DNA from: UBA7672 sp030824255 | GTDB lineage: Bacteria; Pseudomonadota; Alphaproteobacteria; Caulobacterales; Hyphomonadaceae | DNA: 64,000 bases | Direction of reading: 5' to 3' | Assembly: GCA_942493305.1 (NCBI GenBank) | Contig: OW818686.1 | Coordinates: 1,798,001 to 1,862,000, forward strand | Shown: piece by piece, positions 41,145 through 49,983 of the stretch | How positions within the stretch are numbered: the first letter of the stretch is position 1 | How the letters are laid out: every line of letters starts with the position of its first letter | The notes under the pieces: model-generated | Told to the model about the DNA's origin: nothing | What the model saw: the letters and a program-made list of their open reading frames with translations, nothing else | The model's database searches: none | Made by a program: the position numbers and the translations under genes

Positions 41145-41744
41145 TTACCCGCGTGTCTGTTGCCGCGGGGCGGGGATCTGTGAGCGGCTGACTACAAAAA
41201 GATGCCCGTCGGGATCGTGGCTGGCGAGCAAGGCGTGCTCGCGCCGGGCGGGACCGAGCAGGGCGCGGCGGATGCGGCCGAACGCGAGAGGGCCGGTCGG
41301 GTCGGCGCTGGGCATTGGTGCGCTGTCCAGGGCGCGCTTCAACTGGTTGATCCGCTGCCGAAGCGCGGTTTCCGACAGGTTCAGCAGCCAGCCAATTTCC
41401 TGGCGGGTGTGGCCGGAGAGGGCGAGGAGAGCGGTGAGGCGGAGGGCTGGCGACAGACCCTCCAGCTGGAGGTGGCTAGCGCGCGGTCCATCCGGCGGGG
41501 CCTGTGTCTCGGTCCACGCGGACTCTCGCATTCGCCGGCGCACACTTGTCCGGGCGTCGAATGCTGCCCGATTGCGGATGACGCCGTAGAGCCAGCGGCG
41601 GGTCTCGGGCGAGGCGAGGTCGGTGCGGCCGGATTCAAGCGCCGCGAGAAGCGCGGACTGCAGGATGTCGTCGGCTTCCTCCGGCCGGCGCGCATGGCGG
41701 CGGGCCTGTGCCTGAAGATCAGCGAAGGCGCGGGGGCCGGGCAT
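41145..41744 (-). CDS. Sigma-70 family (ECF-type) RNA polymerase sigma factor
   Basis: 199 residues. Region 2 (about 18-75, with RRWLYGVIRNRAAFDARTSVRRR at the 2.3/2.4 end) and region 4 (about 93-140, GLSPALRLTALLALSGHTRQEIGWLLNLSETALRQRINQLKRAL, a helix-turn-helix) are recognisable. The last 55 residues are an extension beyond the minimal ECF fold. The VOC gene follows 18 bp on. No anti-sigma factor is evident beside it, though a lipoprotein gene lies upstream in the same direction. Confidence 0.82.
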   Translation of the reverse strand: MPGPRAFADLQAQARRHARRPEEADDILQSALLAALESGRTDLASPETRRWLYGVIRNRAAFDARTSVRRRMRESAWTETQAPPDGPRASHLQLEGLSPALRLTALLALSGHTRQEIGWLLNLSETALRQRINQLKRALDSAPMPSADPTGPLAFGRIRRALLGPARREHALLASHDPDGHLFVVSRSQIPAPRQQTRG

Positions 41745-41794
41745 GCCTCGACGCTAGCGTAGCGGGACCATCGGGGGAATGGGCGGGGCCTTGT

Positions 41795-42295
41795 CTACGT
41801 CGCGGGCGTGACACTGACCGGCTTTTCGGGATCGGCCGGCAGGTCAATGATGAGTTTTTCGTCGCCGGTTTTCACGTCGCCGGTTCCTTCCTCAATCCAC
41901 GACCGGCTAATCTTCAACACGACGCGCGTGGGCGATTCCTCGATAACGTCCCAGCTGTTGAAGTCGCCGAGCATGTAGACCTGCGTCCAGCCGCGCTGCT
42001 CGTCATTGTAGCGCGCGAGATAGGTGTAAAGGCCATTGATCGCCGGATCGCCCCCGGCGGTGGAGAAGATCTTGAAGTCGGCATCCTTGATGTTGTGAAT
42101 GTCGGTCACATGCGCCTCGGGCATGTGCTCGTTCTCGGCCTCGAGTGTCTGTGCCGGGCCAGAAGGCTGGGCGGGCGTAGCGGCCGGAGCGGCAGGCGCG
42201 TCGGCAGCTGCCGGTGCAGCGGGCGCCGCCGCTTCCTCGGCCGCAGGCTGGCAGGCCGCCAGCGCTAGCGCGGTGGCGAAAACGGCGTGTTTCAT
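41795..42295 (-). CDS. Predicted lipoprotein
   Basis: 166 residues. N-terminal lipobox LALAAC at about 10-15 (Cys15), then a long Ala/Pro/Glu-rich linker (about 16-52) and a folded domain (about 55-160, including DIHNIKDADFKIF and YLARYNDEQRGWTQVYMLGDFNSW). Should be anchored in the inner or outer membrane facing the periplasm. No known family. Confidence 0.78.
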   Translation of the reverse strand: MKHAVFATALALAACQPAAEEAAAPAAPAAADAPAAPAATPAQPSGPAQTLEAENEHMPEAHVTDIHNIKDADFKIFSTAGGDPAINGLYTYLARYNDEQRGWTQVYMLGDFNSWDVIEESPTRVVLKISRSWIEEGTGDVKTGDEKLIIDLPADPEKPVSVTPAT

Positions 42296-42411
42296 GATGC
42301 GTCCCCAGAAGGTTCCATCGGTTGTAGACAGGTCCCGCGCCGCCGCAAGCGGGGCGTCGCCCCGGCATGAGGCGGTTTGCCGGTTTTTTCCGATTGCGGT
42401 ATAGCCGCCTC

Positions 42412-42747
42412 ATGGCCCAACCCGCCTCAGATATGGCCCCCGCATACAAGCCGGTGATCGGCGCCCTGTTGAAGGGTTACAAGGCGACGCTGTCGCCTGT
42501 GTTCATGGCCATTGGCGTGCGCTGTCGGCATGAGCCGTCGTGCTCGGAATACTGCGCGGAATGTGTGTCCAGGCATGGCGTCTGGGCCGGGTCCTGGATG
42601 GGGCTGGCGCGGTTTGCGCGCTGCAGGCCCGGAGGATCGCACGGGTGGGACCCGGCGCCGACCCTAACTACCACCGGCGCGCGGTGGTTTACCCCCTGGC
42701 GCTTTGGCGTCTGGAGCGTGGACCGGTCCGAAACCGCTCGCCCTTAA
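42412..42747 (+). CDS. yidD: Membrane protein insertion efficiency factor YidD
   Basis: 111 residues with the YidD signature: LLKGYKATLSP near 20-30, GVRCRHEPSCSEYCAECVSRHG near 34-55 (conserved CxxxPSCSxYxxxxxxxxG) and RFARCRPGGSHGWDPAP near 66-82. Assists YidC/Sec-dependent membrane insertion. An ATG at 42412 was preferred over one 15 codons upstream since the extension is not conserved. Between the lipoprotein gene and a dispersed repeat. Confidence 0.92.
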   Translation: MAQPASDMAPAYKPVIGALLKGYKATLSPVFMAIGVRCRHEPSCSEYCAECVSRHGVWAGSWMGLARFARCRPGGSHGWDPAPTLTTTGARWFTPWRFGVWSVDRSETARP

Positions 42748-42797
42748 AGTTCGGGACCGTTCAGAGCAGTAATTGCGGAGGTCGCAAGGCCCCACGA

Positions 42798-42900
42798 TTG
42801 TCATCCCGGAAGCGCGAAGCGCTATCCGGGACCCTTCTGGCCACCGTCGGGGTGGACGAATGGGTCCCGGCTCTCCGCTGCGCTCCGGCCGGGATGACAA
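42798..42900. repeat. Dispersed inverted repeat, copy 2 (TTGTCATCC family)
   Basis: Arms TTGTCATCCCGG and CCGGGATGACAA enclose 103 bp. The interior GACGAATGGGTCCCGG and CTCCGCTGCGCTCCGG repeat the pattern of the element at 30392-30484, with one arm substitution (T to C) mirrored on the other side. Located between yidD and thrS. Confidence 0.87.
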
Positions 42901-42969
42901 CCGAAAAGGTGGGTTCAACGGGACGCGAAATCGCCCTACACCTCCGCCGACACGACGAAAGACGAGACA

Positions 42970-44913
42970 ATGATCAACGTATCCTTCCCCGATGGTTCTG
43001 TGCGCGAGTACCCGGATGGGTCCACGCCCATGGCGATTGCGGAGGCCATCTCGAAGTCGCTGGCCAAGCGGTCTGTGATCGCCAAGGTGGACGGCGAGCT
43101 CTACGACATGAAGCGCCCGCTGACGGGCGATGTGAAGCTGGAGCTTCTGGACATCAATGCGAAGGAGTCGCTGGAGCTTCTGCGCCACGACGCCAGCCAT
43201 GTGATGGCGCAGGCGGTTCAGGAGCTGTTTCCCGGCACGCAGGTTACGATTGGGCCGGTGGTGGAGGACGGGTTCTATTACGACTTCGCGCGGAAGGAGC
43301 CGTTCTCCACGGATGACTTCGCGAAGATCGAAGCGAAGATGAAGGAGATCGTCGACCGCGACCTGCCGATCAACCGCGAGGTCTGGTCGAAGGACGACGC
43401 GATCGCGCACTTCGAGAGGATCGGCGAGGACTACAAGGCGCAGATCATCGACGACATCATTCCTCCCGGTGAAGCCATCACGCTCTATTCCCACGGCGAC
43501 GTGTGGAGCGACCTGTGCCGTGGGCCGCACCTGCCGAGCACGGGCAAGCTGCCGAAGGCGTTCAAGCTGATGAAGATTGCGGGCGCTTACTGGCGCGGCG
43601 ATCATCGCAACGAGATGCTGCAGAGGATGTATGGCACGGCATGGGCAAACGAGAAGGACCTCGCCGCCCACCTGATGCGTCTCGAGGAAGCCGAGAAGCG
43701 CGACCACAGGAAGCTGGGCCGTGAGCTCGATCTCTTCCACATGCAGGAAGAGGGCAAGGGTATGGTGTTCTGGCACCCCAAGGGCCTGACGCTGTGGCGC
43801 GTGGTGGAGAACTATGTGCGCCGTCGCCTGGATGAAGCGGACTATATCGAAGTGCGCACGCCGCAGGTTCTCGACCGCAAGTTCTGGGAACAGTCGGGCC
43901 ACTGGGACAAGTATCGCGACAACATGTTTATCGCGGAGACGGCGGAGGACGAGACGCTGTCGCTGAAGCCGATGAACTGTCCCGGCCACGTGCAGATCTT
44001 CAAGCAGGGCCAGAAATCCTATCGCGACCTGCCGATGCGCATGGCCGAGTTCGGCGCGTGCCACCGGTATGAGCCTTCGGGCGCGCTGCACGGGCTGATG
44101 CGCGTGCGCGCTTTCACGCAGGACGATGCGCACATCTTCTGCCGCGAGGACCAGATTGAATCGGAAACGGCGCGCTTCATCACGCTCGCCAAGTCGATCC
44201 ATTCGGATTTCGGGCTGGAGACGGATCACATCAACCTCGCCACGCGCCCTGAAACGCGCGCGGGATCGGATGAGTTCTGGGACAAGGCCGAGACGCAGAT
44301 GATGTCGGCGGCGCGCGCCGCCGGCGTTGAGCCGATCATCGCGGAAGGCGATGGCGCGTTTTATGCGCCGAAGCTCGACTTCGTCATCAAGGACGCCATC
44401 GGCCGCGAATGGACGATCGGCACGATCCAGCTCGACTATGTGCTGCCTGAACGCCTCGACGCCGAATATGTCGGCGAGGATGGCGGCAAGCATCGTCCGG
44501 TCATGCTGCATCGCGCGATCCTCGGTTCGCTGGAGCGTTTCATCGGCGTGCTGATCGAGAACTATTCGGGTGCTTTCCCGATGTGGCTGTCGCCTGTGCA
44601 GGTAGTGGTCGCCTCCATTTCGGAAGGCGCGCACGCTTACGCCGAAGAGGCTGCCGAGGAGCTGCGCAAGGCGGGTCTGCGTGTGACGGTCGATACGCGC
44701 GGCGAGAAGATCAACTACAAGATCCGCGAGCACAGCCTGCAGAAAGTACCCGTCATCGCTGTTGTCGGCGCCAAGGAAGCGGAAGAGCGCAAGCTGGCGC
44801 TGCGTCGCTTTGGTAGTCAGGCGAACGAAGTGGTGACGCTGGAGGGCGCCAAGCTGATGCTGGCGGACGAGGCGCTGCCGCCGGATATCCGGCGCGCGAA
44901 GGCAGCGGGATGA
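42970..44913 (+). CDS. thrS: Threonyl-tRNA synthetase
   Basis: 647 residues with the full class II ThrRS layout: TGS domain (1-62), editing domain with DASHVMAQA (HxxxH-type, here D-A-S-H) near 75-83 and a later DLCRGPHLPSTG, catalytic core with motif 2 FGACHRYEPSGALHGLMRVRAFTQDDAH and motif 3 GSLERFIGVLIENYSG, and an anticodon-binding domain from about 545. Charges tRNA-Thr. Monocistronic or leading into the GT2-fusion gene. Confidence 0.97.
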   Translation: MINVSFPDGSVREYPDGSTPMAIAEAISKSLAKRSVIAKVDGELYDMKRPLTGDVKLELLDINAKESLELLRHDASHVMAQAVQELFPGTQVTIGPVVEDGFYYDFARKEPFSTDDFAKIEAKMKEIVDRDLPINREVWSKDDAIAHFERIGEDYKAQIIDDIIPPGEAITLYSHGDVWSDLCRGPHLPSTGKLPKAFKLMKIAGAYWRGDHRNEMLQRMYGTAWANEKDLAAHLMRLEEAEKRDHRKLGRELDLFHMQEEGKGMVFWHPKGLTLWRVVENYVRRRLDEADYIEVRTPQVLDRKFWEQSGHWDKYRDNMFIAETAEDETLSLKPMNCPGHVQIFKQGQKSYRDLPMRMAEFGACHRYEPSGALHGLMRVRAFTQDDAHIFCREDQIESETARFITLAKSIHSDFGLETDHINLATRPETRAGSDEFWDKAETQMMSAARAAGVEPIIAEGDGAFYAPKLDFVIKDAIGREWTIGTIQLDYVLPERLDAEYVGEDGGKHRPVMLHRAILGSLERFIGVLIENYSGAFPMWLSPVQVVVASISEGAHAYAEEAAEELRKAGLRVTVDTRGEKINYKIREHSLQKVPVIAVVGAKEAEERKLALRRFGSQANEVVTLEGAKLMLADEALPPDIRRAKAAG

Positions 44914-44982
44914 GGAAGGGCGGGGCGCACGGCCGGGTGATGCTGCGGTTGTGCGCCAGCCTGTTGCGGCGGGAGGCGCTGC

Positions 44983-46368
44983 ATGGCTAGCGCCAAGGCC
45001 GCCATCGCGGCCCATGCCCGCGTGCTCGCCCTGCGGCTGAGGCTGGGGCTGGCGTCGTTGCGGGATGTCGAAACGTGGGCGGATGAGGCGATTCTACAGG
45101 CGGGAGCGCCCGCTGTGTTGGCGGACCTGTGTCTTGCGACGCGCGCCGGGGAACGCATCACGCAGCGCATTCTCAACGATCTTGGCGGCGTGCCGAGCGG
45201 GCTGGACCTGATGAAAGCCATCGGTCCGCTGAAGGTGATGGAAGCCTCGCAGGATCAGCTGCGGCGCCTGGCCGACAACCTGCATCCCGTGCTCACCGCG
45301 ATCAACGAGGAGGGAAACCTGCCGCCGCTGTTGCGGCCCGCCCTGTCGCTGGCGAACGAGTTCTGGGATGCGCGGATGCGCGGCGCCGAAGAGATGGAAA
45401 TGGTCGAGGAGCGGATGCGCGACCTCATGCACGCTGTGAAGGAATATGCCGCGGAGCTGCCGGAGGAAAAGCAGGCCGAGGCCGAGCCGGAGGCGCATTC
45501 CGTCTCGGCTATCGTGGTGACGTACAAGACGGGCGCGGCGCTGTTCGAATGCCTTGCGGCGCTGGAAGCCGATCTCGCGATCGACGAGATCGTGCTGGTG
45601 AACAATGGCAATCCGTTCGAGACGCTGGAGCGTGTGGACGAGCGGTGGGGGAATTCGCCGAAGCTGAAGGTGACGGGTGCGGGGCGTAACAGGGGCTTTG
45701 CGGCAGGCGTCAACCTGGGCGCGAAGGATGCGCAGGGCGACAGGCTGCTGGTGATCAATCCGGATGCAGTGCTGCAGCCGGGGTCGATCACGGCGTTTGA
45801 AGCGGCGATGGCGGGGGCTGCGGAGCCGGCGATCGTGGGGGGCAAGATTTTTGGACCCGACGACAAGGAGCAGCGCGGCGGGCGCAGACACAGGCTGACG
45901 ATGCGGTCTGCGGCGGCGACATTCTTCGGCTTGTCGTGGTTGCGTGTGCTGAACCCGGCCTTCGTCAACATCAACCGCAATACCGAGTCGGAGCCCGATG
46001 GGCCCGTACCGATGGATGCGGTGAGCGGGGCGCTGATGTACCTGTCGGCTTCAAGCTTTCGCAGGTTGGGCGGGTTTGACGAGGGATACTTCCTGCATGT
46101 GGAGGATATCGATCTCTGCCGCCGCGCCGAGGCGGATGGCGGGTCTGTGATCTATACGCCGCATGCAGCGGCCCTGCATTTCGGGGCGACGAGCGATGCG
46201 CCGAACCTGTTCGTGGAGAAGCACAAGGGCGCGGGCTTCCAGCGCTATTTCCTGAAGTTCGCGGAGACGCCGGGCGAGAAGGTCGCGGCGAGGATGCTGG
46301 GACCGCTGATCGCATTCCTGCTGGCGATGCGGGCCAGGCTGAAGGGCGAGAAGGCGAGGGACGTCTAG
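44983..46368 (+). CDS. Family 2 glycosyltransferase with a novel N-terminal helical domain
   Basis: 461 residues. Residues 1-165 are helical with no match I recognise (LALRLRLGLASLRDVETWADEAI, then VLADLCLATRAGERITQRILNDLGG). From about 170 a GT2 domain begins: VSAIVVTYKTGAALFECLAAL, NNGNPFETL, GFAAGVNLGAKDAQGDRLLVINPDAVL (metal motif), GGFDEGYFLHVEDIDLCRRAE. The reading frame is continuous, so it is a fusion, not two genes. GGGAGG lies 6-7 nt before the ATG. It follows thrS by 69 bp; its stop overlaps the xerD stop by 4 bp. Confidence 0.8.
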   Translation: MASAKAAIAAHARVLALRLRLGLASLRDVETWADEAILQAGAPAVLADLCLATRAGERITQRILNDLGGVPSGLDLMKAIGPLKVMEASQDQLRRLADNLHPVLTAINEEGNLPPLLRPALSLANEFWDARMRGAEEMEMVEERMRDLMHAVKEYAAELPEEKQAEAEPEAHSVSAIVVTYKTGAALFECLAALEADLAIDEIVLVNNGNPFETLERVDERWGNSPKLKVTGAGRNRGFAAGVNLGAKDAQGDRLLVINPDAVLQPGSITAFEAAMAGAAEPAIVGGKIFGPDDKEQRGGRRHRLTMRSAAATFFGLSWLRVLNPAFVNINRNTESEPDGPVPMDAVSGALMYLSASSFRRLGGFDEGYFLHVEDIDLCRRAEADGGSVIYTPHAAALHFGATSDAPNLFVEKHKGAGFQRYFLKFAETPGEKVAARMLGPLIAFLLAMRARLKGEKARDV

Positions 46369-47285
46369 GACGCCTTCGCCAGCGGGTGCGCTGCTTCCAG
46401 CAGGTCGCGCAGTTCGTCGGTGACGACATGCGTGTAGATCTGCGTGGTCGAGATGTCGGCGTGGCCGAGCAGGAGCTGGACGGCGCGGAGGTCTGCGCCG
46501 CCGGAGAGCAGGTGGGTCGCAAAGGCATGGCGCAGGGCGTGGGGTGTCACGCGCTCGATAGAGATATTCGCCTTCATCGCGAGGTCTTCGAGGATCTGGC
46601 CGAGGCGGCGGCGCGTGAGGCTGCCTGTGCTTCCGCGCGAGGGGAAGACAAAGCGCTGGGCGGTGGAGCGGACGGCGGATTTGGGCAGGAAGCTCTCGCG
46701 CACTTTCATGTAGTTCTTGAGCGCGGTGAGCGCGGGGCGACCGAGCGGCGTGATGCGTTCCTTGTCGCCCTTGCCGCGCACGATCAGCACCGTTGATCCG
46801 GGTGCGGGCAGGGCGGATAGCGGCAGGTCGCAGCATTCGGAGGCGCGTAGCCCCGCGCCGTAGAGCAGTTCGACGAGGCACATGGTGCGCAGGTCTGCGG
46901 GCTCTTCGCCTTGGGCAGAAGCGATGATGCTGCTCATTTCCTCGCGCGAGAGAACATCCGGCGGCTCGCGGCGCGTGGCGGGGCCGTCGAGGCGGGAGGT
47001 CGGGTTGTCCTGCCGTTCGTTGTCGCCGAGCTGGAAGCGGAAGAAGCGGCGCAGGGCGGAAAGGCGGCGCGAGACGGTGGAGGCGGACATGCCGCGCGCG
47101 TGAAGATCACGCACGAAAGCGGAGAGATCGCGTTCGGCGGCGTGGATGAGTGAGGAATTGTTGGCGCGCAGGAAGCTGGAGGCGTCCTCCAGATCGCGGC
47201 GATAGGCCTCGATCGTATTGTCCGCGGCGCCACGTTCGGCGCGCAGAGTGTCGAGGAAGGCGTCGATGCGGCGGTTGTCCAACAT
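46365..47285 (-). CDS. xerD: Site-specific tyrosine recombinase XerD
   Basis: 306 residues. All catalytic residues are in place: R147 (LLYGAGLRASE), K172 (GKGDKER), H249 and R252 (TPHALRHAFATHLL), H275 (LLGHADISTTQ) and Y284 (QIYTHV), with an N-terminal SAM-like core-binding domain (1-105). Resolves chromosome dimers at dif with XerC under FtsK control. A standalone chromosomal gene with no flanking mobile features. Confidence 0.9.
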   Translation of the reverse strand: MLDNRRIDAFLDTLRAERGAADNTIEAYRRDLEDASSFLRANNSSLIHAAERDLSAFVRDLHARGMSASTVSRRLSALRRFFRFQLGDNERQDNPTSRLDGPATRREPPDVLSREEMSSIIASAQGEEPADLRTMCLVELLYGAGLRASECCDLPLSALPAPGSTVLIVRGKGDKERITPLGRPALTALKNYMKVRESFLPKSAVRSTAQRFVFPSRGSTGSLTRRRLGQILEDLAMKANISIERVTPHALRHAFATHLLSGGADLRAVQLLLGHADISTTQIYTHVVTDELRDLLEAAHPLAKAS

Positions 47286-47339
47286 GCGCGCAAGGTGACG
47301 CGTGCAGGTTTATGGGAAGTTAGGAACGCTGCTCAGCGG

Positions 47340-49037
47340 CTACAGCGCCTTCCACGTCTGCAGGGCTTCCAGCGCCAGCGCGTTGGCGTCGGTTTCGAGG
47401 CCGATGTCGCGGAGCTGGGTGAGGAGGTCGGCGACGCCGGCGAAGGAGATGGCGGAGGTGTCCGAGCCGAGCTGGCCGAGAATGGCGAGTGTGGCTTCGG
47501 CGTTTGCCTTGGCGCGGACAGCGGCGGTAATGCGCGCAATGGCGGCGTCCGACACGCCGCGACCGGCGGTGCGCTGGCCCGACAGGACCGCGCGCTGGCT
47601 TGCGCTGAGATCGCGCCCCATGCCGAAAGCGAGGAAGAGCGCGCGCGCGTTCTCGATGCGGCGGATGGTGAGCAGCTGCTCGCCTGTGCTCGGCGCGCGG
47701 GCGGCGGCGCCGGTGGCGACCGGGGCCGGGACGGGGGCAGCGTCGAGCATCCGGTCCAGGATGGCGCCGGGCTTTTCGCTCGTGCCGCCGGCATAGGACA
47801 GCATCAGGTCGATGCGGGCGAGCGCCCAGGCGTCCTTCTTGTCTTTCGGCAGGGTGGCGAGATGCTTGCGCCAGTCGGTCGCGAGTTTCGTGTCGCCGAC
47901 GGTGATGGCGGCGCGCGTCAGTGGTTCGGCGTAAGGCAGCGTCGCGTCGTTGCGCGGCAACGCCTTGATGGCGGCAGCGAGCACGCTGGCGATCAACCGG
48001 CCGTCTTCCGGCGTTTCGGCGGACCGGAGGGCGGCGGCATAGGCGCCAGCGCGGTCTTCGGGCTTCGCGTCCTTGTTGCTGGCGGCGGCGATGGCCTGCG
48101 CGATGTAGTCGGGACGCGGGGCGGCGCGCGATTTCGGCGCGTTGGCGGGCGCTTCCTCTTTCAGCGAGAGGATGGCGAGCGCATCGGCGGGCTTGAGCTT
48201 GCCGGCGCTGAAAGCCGGACGCAGGGCGGCGCGGCGCTGGTCCGGCGTGGCTTTGGCGTCGAGCGCGATGGCGGCGGCGACATCAGCCGGTGCTGTGGCG
48301 AGCGCGTTGGCGGGCACGGAGAGCTTGCCGGTGACCGAGATGGCGGCCTGCAGGGGTGTCGCGTACTTGCCGTCGGGCTTCTTGATGGCGGGCGAGGCGG
48401 CGGCGGAAGTCATGGCAGGCAGGGCGCTGATCAGCCAGACGCCGAAGGCCTCATCCGTCTTGGCGACCTGTTCGGCGGCAAAGCCTGCGGCGGCGGCATC
48501 ACCCTTGAGCGTGGCGCAGACAGCGCGGAGCGGCATCCAGCCGGCGTCGGCGGCGGGCTTTCCATTAAGTGCGGCGCAGGCCTGATCGCTGCGGCCGTTG
48601 AGAAGATCGAGTTCGGCCGTCTCAAGCTCGCCCGTCTTGCCCCATTCGGTGGCGGGATAGCGTTTGCGGAGATCGGCGGCGTTGGCGCTCTCGCCGAGCA
48701 GTTCGAGCAGGCGAAGCCGTTCGGGCGTCAGCGCGCCGCCGCCGTCAGGTCCCTTGGTGCGCGAGGCGAGGATACGGCGGAGGAGTGTGCGGCCCGCCGG
48801 CGAGAGATCCTTCGGCTGCAGCGCCGCGAGGATGGGGCCGACCGTCTCGCCCGTGGTGTTGTTCCAGAAGGAGGAGGGCACCGCGCCATCTGCAGCGCCC
48901 ATCCAGCCGACGCCCCAGGCATCTACCGGGCCCAGCGGGGCGGAGGACACCTGAGCTGCGACCGGGGCTGCAACCGGAACGGATGCGGCGAGCGAGAGGA
49001 TCAGCGCGCTGGCGAGAAGCCTATTGCGACGGCGCAT
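47340..49037 (-). CDS. Large exported alpha-helical repeat-like protein, unknown function
   Basis: 565 residues from ATG 49037 (MRRRNRLLASA), with a Sec signal peptide (ending VAAQVS near 30) and an Ala/Leu-rich, helical-repeat-like mature chain without recognised motif. Ala and Lys content suggests a helical solenoid in the periplasm. Its start overlaps the upstream small TM protein gene by 17 bp, and xerD follows downstream in the same direction after 54 bp; the neighbourhood with aroK-aroB resembles the Caulobacter arrangement as I remember it. Start 49067 is an alternative. Confidence 0.68.
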   Translation of the reverse strand: MRRRNRLLASALILSLAASVPVAAPVAAQVSSAPLGPVDAWGVGWMGAADGAVPSSFWNNTTGETVGPILAALQPKDLSPAGRTLLRRILASRTKGPDGGGALTPERLRLLELLGESANAADLRKRYPATEWGKTGELETAELDLLNGRSDQACAALNGKPAADAGWMPLRAVCATLKGDAAAAGFAAEQVAKTDEAFGVWLISALPAMTSAAASPAIKKPDGKYATPLQAAISVTGKLSVPANALATAPADVAAAIALDAKATPDQRRAALRPAFSAGKLKPADALAILSLKEEAPANAPKSRAAPRPDYIAQAIAAASNKDAKPEDRAGAYAAALRSAETPEDGRLIASVLAAAIKALPRNDATLPYAEPLTRAAITVGDTKLATDWRKHLATLPKDKKDAWALARIDLMLSYAGGTSEKPGAILDRMLDAAPVPAPVATGAAARAPSTGEQLLTIRRIENARALFLAFGMGRDLSASQRAVLSGQRTAGRGVSDAAIARITAAVRAKANAEATLAILGQLGSDTSAISFAGVADLLTQLRDIGLETDANALALEALQTWKAL

Positions 49038-49197
49038 TGCCGCCTCCGCCCGCTTGCGGGCCGACATTCTCGGCGGGGACGCGAAGTTCTATCTGGGCGG
49101 GTTTGCGGGATTCCGCCTGGCCCGCGAAATAGAAAAGCGCGCCGACGATCACCACCAGGGCGACGCCGCCGAGGATCGCGTACAGTTTGAGCGGCAT
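49021..49197 (-). CDS. Small single-TM protein
   Basis: 58 residues: TM helix at about 7-26 (AILGGVALVVIVGALFYFAG), then a soluble tail with KPAQIELRVPAENVG and a Gly/Asn-rich end. The GTG/ATG at 49197 was chosen because the hydrophobic helix starts right after it. Its 3' end overlaps the next gene's start by 17 bp, indicating translational coupling. Could be a signal-anchored partner of the exported protein; a start 12 codons upstream is possible. Confidence 0.6.
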   Translation of the reverse strand: MPLKLYAILGGVALVVIVGALFYFAGQAESRKPAQIELRVPAENVGPQAGGGGNAPSQ

Positions 49198-49392
49198 CGG
49201 ACTACGCCGCCGTGAAAACCCTCCACGAGCCATGAAACACGCCTCCCATCGAACCAACAGTTCCGGATTCAAGCAGACACGGCGGCACGGGTCCAGCACG
49301 CATGACTGCGCACACGTGTTTAACCCCGGCCCGTACATTGCCCCGGAAGCCTCGGGCGGTATAAGCCTCCGGTTCGGGAAACAGGGCAAGGC

Positions 49393-49983
49393 ATGTCTGC
49401 TCCAGAAGGTGAACCGGGGGGCGAACCGGCGAATGGTTCCGGCCCGGCAACCACCGAATCCGGTGGGCGCCGGCTGGATCGAACCCTTGCGCTCGTGGGC
49501 ATGATGGGGGTGGGCAAGTCCACCGTGGGCAAGAAGCTCGCCGAGACGCTCGCCGCAGGTTTTGTCGACAGCGACGAGGAGATCGAGAAGGCGGCCGGCC
49601 TCTCGGTGCAGGAAATCTTCGCCCGGCATGGCGAGCCGGAGTTCCGGCGCGGGGAGCGGCGGGTGATCGAGCGGCTGCTCCATGGGCCGCCAATCGTGCT
49701 GGCGACGGGCGGCGGGGCCTATATGGACCCGGACACGCGGGCGCTGTTGAAGGAGAAGGCGACGACGGTATGGCTGCGCGCCGATCTCGACCTCATCTGG
49801 AAACGGGTTAACCGGCGCGACACAAGGCCGCTGCTGAAGCGTGATAACCCCCGGCAGGTGCTGGCTGACCTGATGGCGGTGCGCACGCCCGTCTACGCCG
49901 AGGCCGATATCGTGATCGATAGCGGCGAGGGGCCGACGACAGAGGCCGTGAAACACATTCTTGAAGCGCTGGGCATTGCATGA
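49393..49983 (+). CDS. aroK: Shikimate kinase
   Basis: 196 residues. P-loop GMMGVGKST (36-44), substrate block DSDEEIEKAAG and the GGGAY loop near 104-108, plus the lid arginines in RRDTRPLLKRDNPRQVL. Phosphorylates shikimate in the aromatic amino acid pathway. An N-terminal 28-residue Gly/Ser-rich extension precedes the fold. The aroB start overlaps its stop (ATGA), giving a coupled aroK-aroB operon. Confidence 0.93.
   Translation: MSAPEGEPGGEPANGSGPATTESGGRRLDRTLALVGMMGVGKSTVGKKLAETLAAGFVDSDEEIEKAAGLSVQEIFARHGEPEFRRGERRVIERLLHGPPIVLATGGGAYMDPDTRALLKEKATTVWLRADLDLIWKRVNRRDTRPLLKRDNPRQVLADLMAVRTPVYAEADIVIDSGEGPTTEAVKHILEALGIA

Noticed and set aside
42664..45015. 783-residue open frame on the minus strand opposite thrS
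   Set aside because: High GC gives long open antisense frames; the plus-strand protein is a clear ThrRS and the antisense translation is Arg/His-rich with no recognisable domain.
46365..47285. Integrase of a mobile element or prophage
   Set aside because: Sequence matches chromosomal XerD with all catalytic residues, and no attachment sites or phage genes flank it.
47295..49190. 631-residue open frame on the plus strand opposite the large exported protein gene
   Set aside because: Gly/Arg-rich composition without any motif. The opposite frame has a signal peptide and balanced composition.
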